Below are positions 58,896-64,000 of a stretch of DNA of 64,000 nucleotides, in pieces. A program made the translations under genes and the position numbers. The stretch is from Glutinoglossum americanum. Its lineage: Eukaryota; Ascomycota; Geoglossomycetes; Geoglossales; Geoglossaceae. How positions within the stretch are numbered: position 1 is the stretch's first letter; every line of letters begins with the position of its first letter. The stretch covers positions 1-64,000 of the forward strand of contig JAGHQL010000144.1 of assembly GCA_020080175.1 (NCBI GenBank). Reading direction: 5' to 3'. The notes beneath the pieces were generated by a model, which was not told the origin of the DNA, ran no database searches, and was given only the letters and a program-made list of their open reading frames with translations.

Positions 58896-61242
58896 GCCTG
58901 GCGAACCCTCTCAAAAACACCTCAACCAAAACAAAGCAAGTATACACCTTGGAGCAATTCGCGTCGTAGAAGCTCCGTCGTCTTTTTGTCTGATGGAGAA
59001 GAAAAAAAAAAAAAAAAAACCCTCCGACGGACCAAACGACACTATCCAGACTATCGAACGATCGATCAACGGAACACTGGAAGCAATTCAACGAAAAAGC
59101 GAAAAGGGCGAATTCCCGTCTGGCGGGCGAGCCGGCAATATATTCCGTTCCAACGGAAGTGTGTGTGGGGAGCCGAGCCGCGCAAAAAGGTAAAAAGTAA
59201 AATTTGAGGAATTTCGTGTATGCGGGTGTTTTGGGCGAGGCGCAGTCAACCAACCGTATCACCCGTATTGGAGCGTGTATGAGCGTCCCGCTGCAATCTA
59301 ACAATTCTACGTGAAGCGTCGAGTCACTCTACAATATATATACATGTATACGTATACATACATACATGTGTGCGTGCGTGCAACGTGCGAGCAACTCACT
59401 CCACCGCATGCGTACGAGCGGGCAGACGGAGATGGAGATGGCGCGGTTCACGATTAATCTGCACGAGGCTGAATTTAAATATTAAACGGGGGGCCTGGAA
59501 AGGGTGTGGGTATGATCGGAACGTCGCCGGGAACGAGATGAAAGAGAGATGAAAGAGAGATGAATGAGATGAGGAGATGAGATTGTGGTTGGTTGTCTCC
59601 CGGCTCGTACAGCCATCCAGCCAACCACGAGCCGCTGGGCTGTGGAGTTGGGCTGGAGGTGGCGGAAGATCCCGGCGGGAGAAGGCGATTCCGGATATTC
59701 CGGGCGATGCGGAGAAGGTCCCAGCTCGTTCTTGTGCTCCAACTCGTACTCGCGCATACCCACGCAGTAGCTACTCCGCACAGCATGCGTGTCTTGGAAA
59801 AAGCCGGTTTGATTCGCGCGGATATAAGACCAAAGCACCCACGGAAAAAAGGAGGTCGGTCATGCACGGAGAGAAGAATCAAGCATCGCCAACCTCCTCG
59901 CACCGCGTCTTGCATCTTTGGTCCTCAGTCTCAGTCAGTCACAATGCCACGGACCCGTTGCTCAAGCCTCCTTGGCGCTTGGCGCTTGGCTCTCAAGCCA
60001 AGGAAGAGAGCTGCGGCCACCACAGGACAAAGTAACTCGACTGCTCTGCCACCACCGCAGTTGTACAAGCTACACCCTAAAAGCAAAACAAACTCAAAAC
60101 CCGAAAATAGTTCATCGGTTAATTTTCCCAAGGATGAGATTTTCAGATCGGAGATTTGGTGCCTCTTTAATTCTTTTGTATTTTCTTTTTTCCTTTTGAT
60201 CTTCTGCGCTGTGATACGAACAGAGGCGACACGCGAGAGAACCCATGGCTAAAGCCACCCCAGCTGATTAAACCAAAAACGCGTCTCGAAAGAACAAACC
60301 GCTTCCCAAAACACCACGCAGGACCGTAACGCCCATCGCGAAGAAACCAGGGAAATTATATTAAGCACCACGGGGAATAGACGAGTACGATATAAACAGC
60401 CTGACGTCAGTCCCGAGCGGGGAACCTCCGAGAGACCGGGCCAAGCCACACCGACAGCTCAGCCTCAACGCTTGGTTGGCTCTACAAGGCGAATACGGGA
60501 ACCACCAATTATTTTTGGGTCGACGGGCTGAATGAGCCTACGGAATAGCCCTTTCCGAAGTCCGTATGACGCTGTTGGATCTCGAGCAAAAAAATAAGGA
60601 ATAAAATAAATAGAACAAGTCATGCTTTTGCCATCTGGCTTTTTCCGTTTGTTTCACCCGGAGCTTACTAAACTTTTTTTTTTTTTGGTTTCTGGGGATG
60701 ATGGGTCGATGAAGCAAGTGGGTAAAGGACGCCAATTAATTTAGATGTCGGGCTAAGGCTAACGCCTCACGCCTTCAGAGGGCGGTGATGATCTGTTTCT
60801 GCTAAGGTGGTAGAGCGCCCGCCTCTATCTTCCTCTCAAAATGCGCGGAAACTCATTATCGCTTTCTGTTTGCTTAGTTATGGCCAACGTTTAGGTAAGT
60901 GAATGTCGCTGATAAACATGCCAATCGACAACCCAACGACAACCCAAAGCCCGTACTCTGTAGTCTAGCATGGCCTGTGGTTTAGCCTGAGCCTTTCATG
61001 CAGTTGAACCAAAAAACCTTCGGGGCTTTATAAATCAACCATTCAACAACCTGCGCAGGAATACCTCTGTATAGCTTTGCTCAGATATCTAGTCTCGTTA
61101 TACAGATCTTTGTCTCCACTATCTACCGCCGCCCCTTCGCGGGGCCGATGGAGTCACCGATGAGAGGCCTTCAATGAAGGCCTCTACCACAACATAGCCA
61201 TAGATTAGCCAGCTAGTTAAGAGATAAGAATTCACGTAACTA
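58896..61242. other. Gap: DUF3112 upstream region and gene-free sequence
   Basis: 2.3 kb. It holds an A18 run near 59003-59020, an alternating purine-pyrimidine tract (59334-59380) and an atgaaagagag repeat (59538-59562). A long plus-strand frame (59593-60252) overlaps the same bases in three frames with Arg/Pro/Ser-rich composition and no domain, so it is not called. A small G/C hairpin sits near 61136-61150. Confidence 0.45.
59334..59380. repeat. Alternating purine-pyrimidine tract
   Basis: tatatatacatgtatacgta, then tacatacatacatgtgtgcgtgcgtgc: almost unbroken alternation for about 45 bp, a composition able to adopt Z-DNA. It lies upstream of the DUF3112 gene. Confidence 0.75.
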
Positions 61243-61876
61243 AGAGTTATCTATCACTGGGTAGTTGATAACGCCCGAATAAGTTGGCACTTTGCGAAAG
61301 CCAAAAATATGAGCACAACAAGAATTACAGGGTAGATTCAGCAATTGTCAAGAAATTCTATCAGGCCGAAAGGATTCTACATCCCATAAAAGGCTAGAGT
61401 GCGCTCGTACGGGTAGGTGAACAAACAGGCAGTCCTTCCCCTAAAAGTGGCCAAGGCTCTTTAAGACCTACTCCTGGCCGCCTAATCTCTTAAGTAACTG
61501 CCAATGGCTCTCCTGGAGCTACTTAATATTCCTAAATTTTTTATAATCAAAGCTATTACCTTTCCTACCTGCGGCGGCAAACCGGTAAAGACTACCCTTC
61601 TGGGCCGTATGTCGTAGCCAATCAGTAGAATCAGTAGCAACCCGCATATTCAAGAAGCTAGAATGGAAGGAGGGGCTAGAAAAACAAACCCCAACACGAG
61701 ATAAGAGGTATACTGTGAGACGGATTGTATAATGTATACATTTACTCTATTTACTTGATAGAATCCCCTAACCATTAGACTATTGAAATTACCCCACAAT
61801 CACAGCCGTACTCATGTTGCCGATCTTCGCAAAGTGTCAACTACTCGGGTGGTGTCAATTACCCAGCGATGACTCT
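61243..61876. mobile_element. MITE-like element with about 55-bp TIRs, Tc1/mariner (pogo/Fot1)-like
   Basis: The left end (agagttatctatcactgggt, then agttgataacgcccgaa and ttggcactttgcgaa) and the inverted right end (agagtcatcgctgggtaatt, then gacaccacccgagtag and ttgacactttgcgaa) match at about 80 percent. Each end contains two related sub-repeats of the form GGTAnTTGAnAnC and GAGTAGTTGACAC, like transposase-binding iterons. The element is flanked by TA on both sides (61241-61242 and 61877-61878), the target duplication of Tc1/mariner elements. At 634 bp it has no long open frame, so it is non-autonomous. TIR divergence suggests it is not recent. The family is inferred from TA duplication and iteron style, not from a transposase. 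Confidence 0.78.
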
Positions 61877-62149
61877 TATTCAAAAATTATTAGTCACATC
61901 TTGTATTCCAATATTAACTATAACTAGTCCGCGGTCCTACGTCAAGGCCCACAAGCGTGTGAAACTGTGATTGGGAAAGAGGGAAGTAAGCTTAACAGCG
62001 GCAGCAGTAGCAGTAGTGGTAGTTGTAGTAGTTGTGGTAGTAGTAGCTGACATTTGGGGGGACCATTGGTGGTGCGGGTGGGAATATTGTAGCGTCGTCT
62101 ATGCATGGCCGGCCTACTGTGGGGGGCGCGGTGCCGCTTCATTGTCCGT
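61877..62149. other. 3' flank of ankyrin gene
   Basis: A short stretch between the MITE and the ankyrin stop. It contains a GTAGTAGTT-rich trinucleotide tract (about 61997-62048). It probably lies within the ankyrin gene's 3' UTR. Confidence 0.5.
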
Positions 62150-64000
62150 CTAATCTAGGTCCATAGAATCGCCGCCATCCTCTATGGAAAGCCTGGCCTC
62201 TCTGTCGAGTAAGAGGCTTACCACTGCCTTTTGACATCTAAAGGAAGCCAAGCGAAGTGCTGTCTCTCCCCAGTCAGTCTCTACGGAAATGTCGGCCCCC
62301 ATATCAAGTAGTAGGCCCATTACCCCCTCATGTCCGTTCCAGGCGGCTTGGTGGAGTGCTGCCCATCCCTCGTTGTCCTTTGCATCAATCTGAGCCCCCT
62401 TGTCTAGTAGAAGGCGTGCCACAGCCTCATGTCCGTTCCGGGCAGCTTGGTGGAGTGCTGCCCATCCTCTGCTGGCCTTTGCATCAACCTGAGCCCCCTT
62501 ATCCAGCAGAAGGAGTGTCACAGCCTCGTGTCCGTTCCAGGCTGCTCGGTAGAGTGCTGTACATCCCTCGTTGTCCTTTGCATCAGCTTGAGCCCCCTTG
62601 TCTAGCAGAAGGCGTACCACGGCCTCATGTCCGCTCCAGGCAGCTAGGTGAAGTGCTTCCCATCCCTCGTTATCCTTTGCATCAACCTGAGCCCCCTTGT
62701 CCAGTAGAATGAGTGTCACAGCCTCGTGTCCGTCCCAGGCGGCTCGGTGGAGTGCTGTACATCCCTTGTTGTCCTTTGCATCAATCCGAGCCCCCTTGTC
62801 CAGCAGAAGGCGTGCCATGGCCTCACGTCCGTTCCAGGCAGCTAGGTAGAGTGCTGCCCATCCCTTGTTGTCCTTTGCATCAATCCGAGCCCCCTTGTCC
62901 AGCAGAAGGAGTGTCACAGCCTCATGTCCGTTCCAGGCAGCGCGGTGGAGTGCTGTACATCCTTCGTTGTCCTTTGCATCAATCTGAGCTCCGTTGTCCA
63001 GCAGGAGGCGTGTCACAGCCTCATGTCCGTTCCAGGCAGCTAGGCAGAGCGCTGCCTGTCCGCTGTTACCCTTTACATCAACCTGAGTCCCCTTATCCAG
63101 CAGAAGACATGCCACGGACTCACATCCGTTCAAGGCAGCTAGATGGAGTGCTTCCCATCCCTCGTTGTCCTTTGCATCAACCTGGGCCCCCTTGTCTAGC
63201 AGAAGGCGTACCACGGCCTCATGTCCGTTTAAGGCGGCTTGGTGGAGTGCTGCCCATCCGTGGCTGTACTTTGCATCAGCCTGAGCCCTCTTGCCTAGTA
63301 GAAGGAGTGTCACAGCCTCATGTCCGTTCAAGGCGGCTTGGCGGAGTGCTGTATATCCCTCGTTGTCCGTTGCATCAACCTGAGCCCCCTTGTCTAGCAG
63401 AAGGAATGTCACAGCCTCGTGTCCGTTCAAGGCGGCTTGGTGGAGTGCTGTACATCCCTCGTTGTCCTTTGCATCAATCTGAGCCCCCTTGCCCAGCAGA
63501 AGGCATACCACGGCCTCATGTCCGTTCCGGGCAGCTTGATGGAGTGCTGTACATCCCTCGTTGTCCTTTGCATCAACCTGAGCCGCTTTGTCTAGCAGAA
63601 GGCGTACTACAGCCTCATGTCCGTTCAAGGCGGCTTGGTGAAGTGCTCCCCATCCCTCGTTGTCCTTTACATCAACCTGAGCCCCCTTGTCCAGCAGAAG
63701 GAGTGTCACAGTCTCGTGTCCGTTCCAGGCAGCTTTGTGGAGTACTGCCCATCCCTCGTTGTCTTTTGTATCAACCTGAGCCCCCTTGTCTAGCAGAAGA
63801 CGCACCACGGCCTCATGTCCGTTCAAGGCGGCTTGATGGAGTGCTGCCCATCCGCGGCTGTCCTTTGCATCAATCTGAGCCCCCTTGCCCAGCAGAAGGA
63901 GTGTCACAGCCTCATGTCCGTTCCGGGCAGCTAGGTGGAGTGCTGCCCATCCGCAGCTGGCCGTTGCATCAACCTGAGCCCCCTTGTCTAGCAGAATACG
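62150..64000 (-). CDS. Ankyrin-repeat protein with at least 18 homogenised repeats, partial at right edge
   Basis: The minus-strand frame is open from 64000 to the stop at 62150-62152: 616 residues, with the 5' part outside the window. There are 18 repeats of exactly 33 residues (99 bp) with consensus HEAV..LLLDKGAQ.DAKDNEGW.ALH.AA.NG. A diverged C-cap follows (LLLDMGADISVETDWGETAL, then VVSLLLDREARLSIEDGG) and ends in SMDLD. Variable positions recur at the same places in each unit: the two residues before LLL, the W/C/Y then A/T/E before ALH, and the residue after it. Ankyrin stacks bind proteins; such arrays usually form the sensor end of fungal NACHT or NB receptors. That the missing N-terminus is such a domain is inference. 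No frame break was seen. Confidence 0.93.
   Translation of the reverse strand, partial: RILLDKGAQVDATASCGWAALHLAARNGHEAVTLLLLGKGAQIDAKDSRGWAALHQAALNGHEAVVRLLLDKGAQVDTKDNEGWAVLHKAAWNGHETVTLLLLDKGAQVDVKDNEGWGALHQAALNGHEAVVRLLLDKAAQVDAKDNEGCTALHQAARNGHEAVVCLLLGKGAQIDAKDNEGCTALHQAALNGHEAVTFLLLDKGAQVDATDNEGYTALRQAALNGHEAVTLLLLGKRAQADAKYSHGWAALHQAALNGHEAVVRLLLDKGAQVDAKDNEGWEALHLAALNGCESVACLLLDKGTQVDVKGNSGQAALCLAAWNGHEAVTRLLLDNGAQIDAKDNEGCTALHRAAWNGHEAVTLLLLDKGARIDAKDNKGWAALYLAAWNGREAMARLLLDKGARIDAKDNKGCTALHRAAWDGHEAVTLILLDKGAQVDAKDNEGWEALHLAAWSGHEAVVRLLLDKGAQADAKDNEGCTALYRAAWNGHEAVTLLLLDKGAQVDAKASRGWAALHQAARNGHEAVARLLLDKGAQIDAKDNEGWAALHQAAWNGHEGVMGLLLDMGADISVETDWGETALRLASFRCQKAVVSLLLDREARLSIEDGGDSMDLD
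62270..64000 (-). repeat. 99-bp tandem repeat encoding ankyrin units
   Basis: Seventeen or more copies are strongly alike in DNA (cctcatgtccgttc, then gcttggtggagtgctg and catccctcgttgtcctttgc, then gagcccccttgtc.agcagaag on the plus strand). Copies nearest the stop are diverged. Confidence 0.93.

Noticed and set aside
59593-60252. Long plus-strand frame upstream of the DUF3112 gene
   Set aside because: Three overlapping frames cover the same bases, composition is Arg/Pro/Ser-rich and domain-free, and the 5' part lies in an atgaaagagag repeat area. More likely non-coding.
60803-60830. tRNA-like A box (ggtggtagagcgc)
   Set aside because: No matching B box (GTTCGANNC) or acceptor stem within tRNA distance downstream.

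Overview
The window looks like the nuclear genome of a filamentous ascomycete (Pezizomycotina). Genes have short introns (mostly 47-105 bp, GT-AG, often with a CTAAC/CTGAC-like branch site). The products are typically fungal: SAGA subunit Spt8, a BtgC-type GH17 glucanase, DUF3112, HeLo-like, NACHT and NB-ARC proteins. The class cannot be fixed from the sequence. No tRNA, rRNA, CRISPR array or recognisable LTR element was found.

Layout. 1-2.7 kb: the 3' end of a gene with near-identical TPR repeats, a stray TPR relic, a 68-bp minisatellite and a truncated NACHT pseudogene. 3.2-13 kb: a housekeeping block on the minus strand (WW-domain protein, Doa1/PLAA, an unknown acidic protein, Spt8). 14-25.3 kb: an NFX1-type SF1 helicase (Hrr1/ZNFX1-like, RNA silencing), a GH17 cell-wall glucanase, and a STRAP-like WD40 protein that converges on it. 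29.1-31.4 kb: Kel3/KLHDC4-like kelch protein. 33-43.4 kb: an island of NLR-type modules. It holds a hydrolase-NB-ARC-TPR gene with two apparent frame breaks, a HeLo-like protein carrying a Zn2Cys6-like cluster, a dead ankyrin gene and a patatin phospholipase. 43.4-49.5 kb is almost empty. 49.5-58.9 kb holds a Cys-rich single-pass membrane protein, a heavily decayed SNF2 helicase and a DUF3112 membrane protein. 61.2-61.9 kb is a TIR element resembling a Tc1/mariner (pogo/Fot1) MITE. 62.2-64 kb is an ankyrin protein with at least 18 homogenised repeats that runs off the right edge.

How it fits together. The conserved genes serve ubiquitin/Cdc48 turnover, SAGA transcription, small-RNA silencing and wall remodelling. 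The accessory stretches share one theme: receptor (NLR-like) parts, meaning N-terminal effector domains, NB domains and superstructure repeats, in states from intact to fossil. The repeats at both window edges are homogenised at DNA level, as expected of fast-diversifying fungal recognition proteins. Exon coordinates were assigned by eye from frame, splice signals and family knowledge; no alignment or expression data were used.
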